Part shown: positions 38,652 through 46,544 of the stretch, in pieces
How the letters are laid out: each line of letters begins with the position of its first letter
Numbering within the stretch: position 1 is the first letter of the stretch
From: CALAEC01 sp050692915
Lineage (GTDB): Bacteria > Actinomycetota > UBA4738 > CALAEC01
Assembly (NCBI GenBank): GCA_050692915.1
Contig: JBOGVU010000011.1
Coordinates: 1 to 51,608, forward strand
Direction of reading: 5' to 3'
DNA length: 51,608 nt
Position numbers and translations under genes: made by a program
The notes under the pieces: generated by a model
What the model was told of the DNA's origin: nothing
Database searches by the model: none
Seen by the model: the letters and a program-made list of their open reading frames with translations, nothing else

Positions 38652-40058
38652 ATGCCACTTCCAAAGGAAGCCACCGAGCCCGCCGACCGATCGATCGCCC
38701 GGCTCCGGGAGGACCTCAGAGGCCGGGTCATCGTCCCGGAGGATGCCGACTACGACCGGGCCCGGACCGTAGTCCCGGGGGACGTCGACCTCCGGCCAGC
38801 GGCCATCGCCCGACCTCGGGACGCCGGCGAGGTCCCCCGGGTCATAGAGGCGGCCCGGGAGTCCGGCCTGGAGCTGGCCGTCCGCGGGGGCGGCCACAGC
38901 GGCGCCGGACACGGCCTCACCGAGGGAGGGATCGTTCTCGACCTCGCCGAGATGCGGGCCCTGGACATCGACGTCGAGGGGCGCACCGCGTGGGCCGAGA
39001 CGGGCCTCACCACCGGCGAGTACTCGGACGCCGTCGGGGCCCACGGCCTGGCCACCGGGTTCGGCGACACCGGATCGGTGGGCCTCGGCGGGATCACGCT
39101 CGGCGGGGGCATCGGCTTCCTGGTGCGGAAGCACGGCCTGACCATCGACTCCCTGCTGGCCGCCGAGGTCGTCACCGCCGACGGCCGTCTCCTGCAGGTC
39201 GACGCCGAGTCGCACCCCGACCTGTTCTGGGCGATCCGGGGCGGGGGGGGCAACTTCGGGGTGGCCACCCGGCTCCGGTTCCGGCTCCAGGAGGTCGGCA
39301 CGGTCGTCGGCGGCCAGCTCATGCTCCCGGCCACGCCCGACGTCGTCCACTCGCTGGTCGAGGCGTCCGAGGCCGCGCCGGAGGAGCTCTCGGCCATCAT
39401 CAACGTCATGCCGGCCATGCCGATGCCGGATGTCCCCGAGGACCACGTCGGGCGGCTGGTGGCCTGGGTCCTGCTGGTGTTCGCCGGCCCGATCGAGGCC
39501 GGCGAGGCTGCCGTGGCGCCGCTCCGAGGCCTGGCGGAGCCGATCCTCGACACCGTCGGCCCGATGCCGTACCCGAAGATGTTCGAGGAGCCCGAGGGGG
39601 CCGAGGAGTACCACCCCACCGCGGTGGCCCGCACGATGTTCGTGGACCGGATCGACCGCGCCGTGGCCGGGACGATCGTGAGCACGCTGGAGTCCTCGGA
39701 TGCCGACGTGCGGGTGACGCAGATCCGGGTCCTCGGCGGCGCCATGGCCCGCGTGCCGGCCGATGCCACCGCGTTCGCCCACCGGGACAGCCGGATCATG
39801 GTGAACCTGGCCGCTTTCTACGAAGGCCCGGAGGACCGGGCGGTCCGGGAGGCGTGGGTCACGGACTTCGCCGCCGCCCTCCTGCAGGAGGATGCCGGCG
39901 CGTACGTCAACTTCCTCGGCGACGAGGGCGAGGCCCGGGTCCGCAACGCCTATCCGGGTACGACCTGGGACCGCCTGGCGGCCATCAAGTCCCGCTACGA
40001 TCCGACGAACCTGTTCCGCCGCAACCAGAACATCCCGCCGGCGACCGCGGGACCCTGA
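38652..40058 (+). CDS. Berberine-bridge-type FAD-linked oxidase
   Basis: A 468-residue flavoenzyme. The PCMH FAD domain has PRDAGEVPRVIEAARESGLELAVRGGGHSGAGHG (His of the bicovalent-type GGGHS) and GGGIGFLVRKHGLTIDSLL; the C-terminus has the BBE-type end DRLAAIKSRYDPTNLFRRNQNI. Members oxidise alcohols, sugars or alkaloid-like compounds with oxygen. The second covalent Cys found in berberine enzymes is not obvious, and the sequence YVNFLGDEGEAR agrees with the BBE region. Start ATG 38652 has GAGGAGG ahead. Confidence 0.88.
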   Translation: MPLPKEATEPADRSIARLREDLRGRVIVPEDADYDRARTVVPGDVDLRPAAIARPRDAGEVPRVIEAARESGLELAVRGGGHSGAGHGLTEGGIVLDLAEMRALDIDVEGRTAWAETGLTTGEYSDAVGAHGLATGFGDTGSVGLGGITLGGGIGFLVRKHGLTIDSLLAAEVVTADGRLLQVDAESHPDLFWAIRGGGGNFGVATRLRFRLQEVGTVVGGQLMLPATPDVVHSLVEASEAAPEELSAIINVMPAMPMPDVPEDHVGRLVAWVLLVFAGPIEAGEAAVAPLRGLAEPILDTVGPMPYPKMFEEPEGAEEYHPTAVARTMFVDRIDRAVAGTIVSTLESSDADVRVTQIRVLGGAMARVPADATAFAHRDSRIMVNLAAFYEGPEDRAVREAWVTDFAAALLQEDAGAYVNFLGDEGEARVRNAYPGTTWDRLAAIKSRYDPTNLFRRNQNIPPATAGP

Positions 40059-40086
40059 TCGACGGCGCGGAATGCCGCCGGCGGCC

Positions 40087-40112
40087 GATGAGTTCCATTA
40101 GCTTCGGGCGTC
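40087..40112 (+). promoter_or_regulatory. Candidate ECF promoter of the MFS gene
   Basis: GATGA at 40087-40091 and CGTC at 40109-40112 are again 17 bp apart, 30 nt before ATG 40143. Together with the site at 38593 this suggests recognition by one ECF sigma factor, possibly the one encoded at 37537. Confidence 0.4.
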
Positions 40113-40142
40113 GGAACATGCGAGGACACCGGAGGACCGACG

Positions 40143-41762
40143 ATGGCGATGGAGAACCAGGGGAACCAGGAGACCGCGGTCTCGGCGCGAGCCGGCCGGC
40201 GCGAGTGGGTCGGCCTCGGGGTGCTCGCGCTGGCCTGCCTGCTCTACGCGATGGACCTGACGGTCCTGCACCTGGCCGTCCCCCGCCTGAGCGCTGACCT
40301 TCGGCCCAGCAGCGCCCAGCTGCTGTGGATCATCGACATCTACGGCTTCCTGGTGGCCGGGTCACTGATCACGATGGGCACGCTGGGCGACCGGATCGGC
40401 CGGCGCCGCCTGCTGATGATCGGCGCCGGCGCGTTCGGCCTGGCCTCGCTGCTGGCGGCCTTCTCGACGACCGCCACGATGCTCATCGTCAGCCGGGCCA
40501 TCATGGGCGTGGCCGGAGCGACGCTGGCCCCCTCGACGCTTTCCCTGATCTTCAACATGTTCACGGACCCCAAGCAGCGCTCAAGGGCCGTCGGCATCTG
40601 GATCGCCAGCTTCTCCGCCGGCGGCGCCATCGGACCCGTCGCCGGCGGGCTGCTGCTGGAGTACTTCTGGTGGGGCTCGGTGTTCCTGCTGGCCCTCCCG
40701 GTGATGGCCGTCCTGCTCCTGCTGGGACCACGCGTCCTCCCCGAGTTCCGCGACCCCCAGGCGGGGCGGCTCGACCTGAGGAGCGCGGGGCTGTCGCTGG
40801 CGGCCATCCTCGCCGTGATCTACGGGTTGAAGCAGATCGCCCAGGACGGGCTCGGGCTCGTGCCGGCCCTCTCCATCCTGGCCGGGCTGGCGCTGGCCGT
40901 CGTGTTCCTGCGCCGGCAGACCCGACTGGCCGACCCGATGATCGACCTCCGTCTGTTCCGGATCCGGGTGTTCAGCGCCTCCCTCACCACATACATGCTG
41001 AGCATCTTCGTTGCGTTCGGCTACTTCCTGTTCGTGGCCCAGTACCTGCAGCTCGTGCTGGGGCTCTCGCCGCTCCAGGCGGGGCTGTGGTCGCTGCCGT
41101 CGGGCGCCGGGTTCATCGTCGGGTCGGTGCTGGCGCCGATGGTCATCCACCGGTTCCGGCCGGCCGTCGTGATGGCCGCCGGGCTGACGGTGGCCGCCGT
41201 GGGCCTCCTGGGGCTCACCCAGGTCGGGGGCTCGACCAGCCTCACGTTCATCGTGCTCTCCTCAGGCGCGATCGCCCTGGCGCTTGCTCCGGTGGTCACT
41301 CTGGCCACCGAGCTGGCCGTCGGTAGCGCCCCGCCCGAGCGAGCCGGCGCCGCGTCGGGGATCTCGGAGACGAGCGCCGAGCTCGGAGGCGCGCTGGGGA
41401 TCGCCATCCTGGGGAGCATCGGCACGGCGATCTACCGGAGCGAGATGGCCGAGGCCCTTCCGGCGGGGATCCCCGCCGGAGCGGCGGAGACCGCCCGAGA
41501 CACCCTCGGCGGTGCCGTGGCGGTCGCCGGTCAGCTCCCGGACCGGCTCGGCGAGGCGCTGACCGATGCGGCCCACGCCGCGTTCACCACCGGCCTGCGC
41601 CTGACCGCGGCGCTCTCGGCGCTCATCGCTGCGGCCGTGGCCGTCCTGGCCGCCAGGATGCTCCGGGGCATCCGAGGGCGGTCGGAGCCCGTCGAGGCCG
41701 CCGAGGTGGCCACGGACGCGGTCCCGGACGGGGCCGTCGCTCAGCCGGCCGAGGAGCGCTGA
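40143..41762 (+). CDS. DHA2-type MFS exporter (14 TM)
   Basis: A 539-residue membrane protein with about fourteen hydrophobic helices. Motif A is LGDRIGRRRLLMIG, and the early ALACLLYAMDLTVLHLAVP and LWIIDIYGFLVAGSL, with the later AQYLQLVLGLSPLQAGLWSLP, mark the DHA2 (QacA/SmvA-like) multidrug group. It is predicted to expel drugs or lipophilic cations by proton antiport. The start ATG 40143 or 40149; the leader GGAGGACCGACGATG is nearly the same as that of the oxidase gene 84 nt upstream, and the two probably share regulation. Confidence 0.9.
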   Translation: MAMENQGNQETAVSARAGRREWVGLGVLALACLLYAMDLTVLHLAVPRLSADLRPSSAQLLWIIDIYGFLVAGSLITMGTLGDRIGRRRLLMIGAGAFGLASLLAAFSTTATMLIVSRAIMGVAGATLAPSTLSLIFNMFTDPKQRSRAVGIWIASFSAGGAIGPVAGGLLLEYFWWGSVFLLALPVMAVLLLLGPRVLPEFRDPQAGRLDLRSAGLSLAAILAVIYGLKQIAQDGLGLVPALSILAGLALAVVFLRRQTRLADPMIDLRLFRIRVFSASLTTYMLSIFVAFGYFLFVAQYLQLVLGLSPLQAGLWSLPSGAGFIVGSVLAPMVIHRFRPAVVMAAGLTVAAVGLLGLTQVGGSTSLTFIVLSSGAIALALAPVVTLATELAVGSAPPERAGAASGISETSAELGGALGIAILGSIGTAIYRSEMAEALPAGIPAGAAETARDTLGGAVAVAGQLPDRLGEALTDAAHAAFTTGLRLTAALSALIAAAVAVLAARMLRGIRGRSEPVEAAEVATDAVPDGAVAQPAEER

Positions 41763-41775
41763 ACGGGCGGCTGGG

Positions 41776-42144
41776 CTAGTCGCCGGCGGGGATCTGCTGG
41801 ACCGCCCAGCTGTTCCCGTCGGGGTCCTCGAAGAACACGAACGAGCCCCAGGAGAAGTCCTGGACCTCGCCGACCTCGAGGCCCCGGCCCACCAGCTCGT
41901 CCCGCGCGGCGTGGACGTCCGCAACCACGAGCTGGAGCTGGGCGGAACCCGGCGGCTTGTCCCCCATCCCGGTCCCGAGGGCGATCGAGCACGCCGATCC
42001 CGGCGGCGTCAACTGAACGAACCGAAGCTCGTCGGTTACCTGGTGGTCGTGGTCGGGGGTGAACCCGGCCTTCTCGGTATAGAAGGCCTTGGCCCGGTCC
42101 ACGTCCGTGACCGGAACCTGCACGAGCTCCAGCCGCCAGTCCAT
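41776..42144 (-). CDS. VOC/glyoxalase-like protein
   Basis: A 122-residue one-domain VOC protein. VTDVDRAKAFYTEKAGFTPDHDHQ and FVQLTPPGSACSIALGTGM, then VADVHAARDELVGRGLEVGEVQDFSWGSFVFFEDPDGNSW, are typical of the actinobacterial glyoxalase-like group. The metal triad is partly visible: Glu in FFEDPDGN. The role is unknown. Start ATG 42144; it converges with the MFS gene, 13 nt apart. Confidence 0.85.
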   Translation of the reverse strand: MDWRLELVQVPVTDVDRAKAFYTEKAGFTPDHDHQVTDELRFVQLTPPGSACSIALGTGMGDKPPGSAQLQLVVADVHAARDELVGRGLEVGEVQDFSWGSFVFFEDPDGNSWAVQQIPAGD

Positions 42145-42172
42145 CCGGGCTCGCAGTCTAGCAACCGGCCGG

Positions 42173-42277
42173 CTACTTCCCGGTCTTCTTGAGCTTCTTG
42201 GCGGCCCGTTTCTCCTTCAGGCTTTTCTGCTTGGTCTTCTTGCTCGTCTTCCCGCCGCCCTTGTCCTTGCTGGCCAT
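42173..42277 (-). CDS. 34-residue lysine-rich microprotein
   Basis: A 34-codon frame from ATG 42277 to TAG 42173. It begins MASKDKGGGKTSKKTKQKSL and then reads KEKRAAKKLKKTGK; about 40 percent of residues are Lys. Small Lys-rich proteins of this form are known as conserved hypotheticals in actinobacteria, and they may bind nucleic acid (inference). The even codon pattern and fit between the MarR gene and the VOC gene support it, but no function is known. Confidence 0.6.
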   Translation of the reverse strand: MASKDKGGGKTSKKTKQKSLKEKRAAKKLKKTGK

Positions 42278-42311
42278 GGGATGAATCTACCGCGAAGCGA
42301 AGGGCCCGTGC

Positions 42312-42764
42312 TCAGTGCGGCTCGTGCGGCCCCACGATGGTCTCCAGCGCCGAGGCCACGCTCCGGAGCTGGGCCTCGCTGAGCCGGCCGGTGAGGTGCT
42401 CGCGGATCCCCCGGAGGTGCGTCCGCGCGGCCGCCCGGACCCGCTGGCGCCCTCGATCCGTCAGGCACGCCAACGTGACCCGGGCATCACCCTCGAAGGG
42501 CCGGCGCCGCACCAGGCCGGTCTCGACGAGGCGGTCCACCATCCGGGTGAGACCGCTCGGGGACAGCATCACCCTCCGGGCAAGCTCGCTCATCCGGAGG
42601 CACCGCTCCGGCGCCCGGGCCAGGCGAAGCAAGACGTCGTAGGCCCCGAACGAGATGCCGTGCTCCCGCCGGAGGTCCGCGTCGAGCAGCCCGACGGCAT
42701 GGTCGTGGGCGTGGAGCAGGGCCTGCCACGCTCGAAGCTCCGTCTCGGTGAGCTCGGACACCAC
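42312..42764 (-). CDS. MarR-family transcriptional regulator
   Basis: A 150-residue winged-helix dimer-type regulator. CLRMSELARRVMLSPSGLTRMVDRLVETGLVRRRPFEGDARVTLACLTDRGRQRV contains the recognition helix and wing. The start is one of two adjacent GTGs at 42764. It diverges from the F420-type oxidoreductase, with two operator candidates in the shared gap, so it likely represses that gene and itself, with a phenolic or other ligand relieving it. Confidence 0.9.
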   Translation of the reverse strand: MVSELTETELRAWQALLHAHDHAVGLLDADLRREHGISFGAYDVLLRLARAPERCLRMSELARRVMLSPSGLTRMVDRLVETGLVRRRPFEGDARVTLACLTDRGRQRVRAAARTHLRGIREHLTGRLSEAQLRSVASALETIVGPHEPH

Positions 42765-42791
42765 GTCACCACCAGCCTACCGGGCCAACAC

Positions 42792-42803
42792 TTGCGCCTA
42801 CAA
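42792..42803. promoter_or_regulatory. MarR operator candidate 1
   Basis: TTGCGCCTACAA has the TTG-N6-CAA form of MarR sites. Its reverse complement TTGTAGGCGCAA differs by one base from the second site at 42843, so the two form an inverted pair spaced 39 bp apart in the divergent gap. Confidence 0.55.
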
Positions 42804-42842
42804 GCATTGTCTCCCTTTCTGATACCATGCGCTACGCAACTA

Positions 42843-42854
42843 TTGTAGGCACAA
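42843..42854. promoter_or_regulatory. MarR operator candidate 2
   Basis: TTGTAGGCACAA lies 30 nt before the GTG at 42885 of the oxidoreductase gene, probably over or just past its promoter. It matches the inverted first site at 11 of 12 positions. Confidence 0.55.
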
Positions 42855-42884
42855 AGGAATCCCCCGGTGAGAAAGGAGACGGCC

Positions 42885-43754
42885 GTGAGCGAGCTGCAGT
42901 TCGGTCTGAACGTGTCGACCGCGGCGACCGAGGGCGCCGACCCGGTGGGCGTCGCCACGAGGGCCGAGGACCTCGGCTTCGACTTCGTCTCGGCCTCCGA
43001 TCACCTCCACGGCCACGGTCCCACGTACGAGCCATGGACCCTGCTCTCGTGGATCGCCGCGGCCACCTCGAGGATTCGGGTGGCCACCCGCGTCCTGGCC
43101 GTCCCCTACCGGCACCCGGCGGTGGTGGCGAAGATGGCCGAGACCCTGGACCGGCTGTCGGGCGGCCGGCTGATCCTCGGGCTCGGTGGCGGGTGGTCAG
43201 ACGAGGAGTTCGCCGCCTTCGGGCTGGGGGTGCGGACGCCCGGGCAGAAGGTGGGCGGCCTGGAGGAGGCCATCCGGGTCGTTAGGGGCCTGTGGTCGGG
43301 GGGCCCGTTCACGTTCCGGGGGGCGATGTACGAGACGAAGGAGGCCGAGGTGGCGCCTGAGCCCGGGCACCGGATCCCCGTCTGGCTGGGGACCTACGGG
43401 AACCGGGCTCTGGACCTGACGGGCCGGCTGGCCGACGGGTGGATCCCCACGCTGGAGCTGGCTCCCCCGGACCGGGTCCGGGTCATGCGCGACCGGGTCC
43501 TGGCGGCCGCGAGGGACGCCGGGCGGGACCCGGACGCCATCACGTGCGTGTACAACCTCGACGTCAGGGTGGAGGAGCGGGCCGAACCCACCCCGTCCGT
43601 GGTGGCGGGCCCCCCGGGGGCCGTGGCGGAGCGGCTCCGGGGCTTCCTGGGGATCGGGTTCACGGCCATGAACTTCCTCCCCGCAGGGCCCGATCCCGCC
43701 GAGCAGGCGGAGCGGCTGGGCCGCGAGATCCTCCCCGCCCTGCGGGCCGCCTGA
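42885..43754 (+). CDS. LLM-class F420-dependent oxidoreductase
   Basis: A 289-residue TIM-barrel protein. Segments ELQFGLNVST, GFDFVSASDHLHGHGP, TRVLAVPYRHPAVVAKMAETLDRLSGGRLILGLGGG are close to the enzyme at 2220. GTG 42885 follows AAAGGAG with proper spacing, so I prefer it over the upstream GTG at 42867. The divergent MarR gene and its operators suggest ligand-controlled expression. Confidence 0.88.
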   Translation: MSELQFGLNVSTAATEGADPVGVATRAEDLGFDFVSASDHLHGHGPTYEPWTLLSWIAAATSRIRVATRVLAVPYRHPAVVAKMAETLDRLSGGRLILGLGGGWSDEEFAAFGLGVRTPGQKVGGLEEAIRVVRGLWSGGPFTFRGAMYETKEAEVAPEPGHRIPVWLGTYGNRALDLTGRLADGWIPTLELAPPDRVRVMRDRVLAAARDAGRDPDAITCVYNLDVRVEERAEPTPSVVAGPPGAVAERLRGFLGIGFTAMNFLPAGPDPAEQAERLGREILPALRAA

Positions 43755-43822
43755 GCGAGACCCCTGCACGGTTCGGCCGATCGGTGAGACGATGGGCGGG
43801 ACACGAGCGAGCGAGGGAGGCC

Positions 43823-44347
43823 ATGACCGAGCAGGCGACGTTCGCGGCCGGGTGCTTCTGGGGCGTGGAGTACGTGTATCGCCGGGTCCCGGGGGTGCTG
43901 GAGGCCGAGGTGGGCTACAGCGGGGGGACAACCCCGAACCCGACGTACGAGGAGGTGTGCTCCCACACCACGGGGCACGCAGAGGTCAGCAGGGTGACGT
44001 TCAATCCCGAGCGGGTCACGTACGAGCAGCTCGTCGAGGTGTTCTGGGCCATGCACGACCCGACGCAAGTGAACCGGCAGGGGCCGGACATCGGTGACCA
44101 GTACCGGAGCGCGATCTTCACTCACTCGGACGAGCAGCAGGCCATCGCCGAGGCATCGAAGGAGCGGGCCCAGGCCCGGTTCGACAAGCCGATCGCCACG
44201 GAGATCAGGCCGGCGCCGGAGTTCTACCCGGCGGAGGACTACCACCAGGCGTACTACGAGAAGAACGGCCACACCCCGTACTGCCACGTGGTCCCGGTCC
44301 GGGTGCTGGAAGAGTTGGGGCTGATCCCGGCCGCCACCGAGGCCTAG
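43823..44347 (+). CDS. msrA: Peptide methionine sulfoxide reductase MsrA
   Basis: A 174-residue enzyme. The catalytic Cys is Cys11 in AGCFWGVEYVYR. Other family marks are YSGGTTPNPTYEEVCSHTTGHAE, where the GHAE pair binds the sulfoxide, and a later QYRSAIF and EIRPAPEFYPAEDYHQAYYEKN. It reduces methionine S-sulfoxide in proteins. It has the conventional Cys and not selenocysteine, although a tRNA-Sec is in the window. GAGGGAGG precedes ATG 43823. Its TAG stop overlaps the stop of the convergent LCP gene in the tetramer CTAG. Confidence 0.95.
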   Translation: MTEQATFAAGCFWGVEYVYRRVPGVLEAEVGYSGGTTPNPTYEEVCSHTTGHAEVSRVTFNPERVTYEQLVEVFWAMHDPTQVNRQGPDIGDQYRSAIFTHSDEQQAIAEASKERAQARFDKPIATEIRPAPEFYPAEDYHQAYYEKNGHTPYCHVVPVRVLEELGLIPAATEA

Positions 44348-45261
44348 CCTCGGGGCGGGCCGCCCAGGAGGCCGTCCCGGCGGAGGTCGCGGAAGGCGGC
44401 CTGTGCGGCCGACCCGAGCCGGACCACGCTCGCGCCTCCCACCGTCCCTCCGCCACCGGAGACGACCCTGTTGTCCACCCGGCCGGGGTCGATGGACACG
44501 GCGGCCTGGAGCAGCTCGAGCATCTCCACCAGGCTGAGATCGGTCCTGACGTGCCCGAACCCCGCGGCGGTCCACCGGAACAGGGCCAGGGGGTCCTTCC
44601 GGACGTCCTCGCGGAGGGCCCGCAGCGCCGCCACCAGGAGCCGGCCCTGGTTCAGAGAGCGGCCGAAGTCCCCGCCCGGGGCGTCGTGCCGGTTCCGGGC
44701 GAACGCCAGCGCCCGGGGCCCGGTCATCCGGGTTCGGCCGGGACGGAAGTGGGCACCGGAGGCCGCGTCGCTCATGGCGTACGGGACCACGATCTCGATC
44801 GGCCCGACCTTCGTCACCATCCGCCGGAAGTCCAGGAACCCGGTCAGCAGGTAGGCGTCGATGCGGATGCCGGTGAGCTGCTCCACAGCCCGGACCACGA
44901 GCTCGGGACCGCCTTGGAACAGAGCCGTGTTGATCTTCTGGGACCCGGCGCCGGGGATCGGCACGTAGGAGTCGCGCGGGATCCCCATGATGGCGGCCCC
45001 GCCCTTCCGAGGATTCACCCCGATGATGTGGATCGAGTCGGCCCGCGAGCGGGTGACGGAATCCCTCGGCCTGGCGTCGCTCCCGATCGCCAGGACGAAC
45101 AGCAGGTCATCGGAGGGGACGCCCGGCTGGAACTCGGCGTCCACGCCCCGCTCCAGGGCCGGCGGGAGCGCCTGACCGGGCGGCGGATCCGCCGCCACAG
45201 CGCCGACCGCGATCCACCCGACGAGGGCCACCAGCGTGCCGGCAGCCCAGACCCGCCTCAC
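44344..45261 (-). CDS. LytR-CpsA-Psr (LCP) family cell-wall protein
   Basis: A 305-residue protein with an N-terminal signal anchor (RVWAAGTLVALVGWIAVGAVAA). The LCP domain shows LLFVLAIGSDARPRDSVTRSRADSIHIIGVNPRKGGAAIMGIPRDSYVPIP, then KINTALFQGG, FLDFRRMVTKVGPIEIVVP and RALAFARNRHDAPGGDFGR, with Arg and Asp residues that bind pyrophosphate lipid. LCP enzymes attach glycopolymers to peptidoglycan outside the membrane. The GTG start overlaps the partner gene's stop by 4 nt. Confidence 0.92.
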   Translation of the reverse strand: MRRVWAAGTLVALVGWIAVGAVAADPPPGQALPPALERGVDAEFQPGVPSDDLLFVLAIGSDARPRDSVTRSRADSIHIIGVNPRKGGAAIMGIPRDSYVPIPGAGSQKINTALFQGGPELVVRAVEQLTGIRIDAYLLTGFLDFRRMVTKVGPIEIVVPYAMSDAASGAHFRPGRTRMTGPRALAFARNRHDAPGGDFGRSLNQGRLLVAALRALREDVRKDPLALFRWTAAGFGHVRTDLSLVEMLELLQAAVSIDPGRVDNRVVSGGGGTVGGASVVRLGSAAQAAFRDLRRDGLLGGPPRG

Positions 45262-45893
45262 GACAGGGCCTCCGGGCCGAACCCACCGTCCACCCGGTAC
45301 GACACCACGAGCCAGCGCCCCTCGAGGCGCTCGAGCACGTAGTCGCCGCGGTGGCGGATGGGGACCTCGGTGCCGTCACCAGCGAACGCGGTGGCCGCGA
45401 AACGCATCGACGCCTGCGCGGCCACCGGAACGCGGGCCGGGCCCAGCAGGAACCGCACGTCGAGGCGGGCCCACTCGGGGCGGACCGCATTGACGTGCTC
45501 GGCCGCCCGTCCCAGCGTGAGGTCGTCGAGGTGCCGGCGCGCCTCCTCCCGGGCCGCCGGGGCGAAATGGTCGAAGAGCCCCGGGAAGGCGCCGCCCTCC
45601 CATCGGGCCGGGTCGACGAAGGCCGTGGCGTACAGGTCCGTGAACGTCTGCCGCACGGCCTCCGCCGGCGCTCGGAGCTTCTGTTTCTTGACGGTGCCCC
45701 TCACCGGGATGGCCTTCACCCGGCGGAGGGTGACGTCGAGCGCGTACGCGGGGGGGCTTGGGGAGGGGGACGACGGCGGGGCCGGCTCCCGGGCGGCGGG
45801 CGAACCGGAGGCCAGCCACAGCCACGCCCCGCCGGCAGCGGCCAGCACCACGACCACGGCCGCGGCGACACCCCATCGAGTTCCTCGGGTCAC
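45258..45893 (-). CDS. Membrane-anchored protein preceding the LCP gene
   Basis: A 211-residue protein. Residues 8-28 form a membrane helix (GVAAAVVVVLAAAGGAWLWL), followed by a Pro/Ser linker. The outward domain contains VRQTFTDLYATAFVDPARWEGGAFPGLFDHFAPAAREEARR and a C-terminal RHRGDYVLERLEGRWLVVSYRVDG, like NTF2-type folds of cell-wall accessory proteins. No known family is assigned. It is translationally coupled to the LCP gene, so a role in the same envelope step is likely. Confidence 0.75.
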   Translation of the reverse strand: MTRGTRWGVAAAVVVVLAAAGGAWLWLASGSPAAREPAPPSSPSPSPPAYALDVTLRRVKAIPVRGTVKKQKLRAPAEAVRQTFTDLYATAFVDPARWEGGAFPGLFDHFAPAAREEARRHLDDLTLGRAAEHVNAVRPEWARLDVRFLLGPARVPVAAQASMRFAATAFAGDGTEVPIRHRGDYVLERLEGRWLVVSYRVDGGFGPEALS

Positions 45894-45950
45894 GCCCAGG
45901 AGACTACCGACGGCGCCTCGAAGCCCCTAGCGGAGCGAGCGAAGACCGCA

Positions 45951-46532
45951 TCACGCCGTCTCCGCCACCTCGGCCTCTCGGTAGCACCCCACCACGTGGT
46001 CATCCACCATCCCGGTGGCCTGCATGAACGCGTAACAGACGGTGGGCCCCACGAACCGGAATCCCCGGCGTTTCAGGTCCTTGCTCATGGCCCGTGACTC
46101 GTCGGTCTCCGCGGGGATGTCAGAAAGTGCCCGGAAGCGATTCCGGCGGGGCCGTCCGCCGACGAACGTCCACAGGTATGAGTCGAGGCTCCCGAGCTCG
46201 TCACGAACCCCCAGCACGGCCTTGGCGTTCGCCACCACGGACTCCACCTTCAGCCGGTTCCGGACGATCCCGGGGTCGCTGAGCAGCCGTTCCACGTCGC
46301 GGGCCCCGAACCGGGCCACCCGCGCCACGTCGAAGCCGGCGAAGGCCCGACGGTATCCCTCACGCTTCCGGAGGATCGTGGACCACGACAGGCCGGCCTG
46401 GGCCCCCTCAAGCACGAGCATCTCGAACAGGTGCCGGTCGTCGTGCGAGGGCACCCCCCACTCCTCGTCGTGGTAGGCCACGTAGGCCGGGTCGGCCTCC
46501 GGCACCCACTCGCAGCGCGTCACGTCCGTCAC
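45951..46532 (-). CDS. tag: DNA-3-methyladenine glycosylase I (Tag)
   Basis: A 193-residue DNA repair enzyme. RCEWVPEADPAYVAYHDEEWGVPSHDDRHLFEMLVLEGAQAGLSW contains the conserved start with Cys and His zinc ligands and the Glu of the pocket (EGAQAGLSW). The end FVGPTVCYAFMQATGMVDDHVVGC holds the other His-Cys zinc pair. Tag removes 3-methyladenine from alkylated DNA. Length and motifs are complete. Confidence 0.95.
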   Translation of the reverse strand: MTDVTRCEWVPEADPAYVAYHDEEWGVPSHDDRHLFEMLVLEGAQAGLSWSTILRKREGYRRAFAGFDVARVARFGARDVERLLSDPGIVRNRLKVESVVANAKAVLGVRDELGSLDSYLWTFVGGRPRRNRFRALSDIPAETDESRAMSKDLKRRGFRFVGPTVCYAFMQATGMVDDHVVGCYREAEVAETA

Positions 46533-46544
46533 GGGTCGTCTTCG

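Noticed and set aside
43823..44347. MsrA as a selenoprotein linked to the tRNA-Sec
   Set aside because: The catalytic codon is TGC (Cys), with no in-frame TGA.
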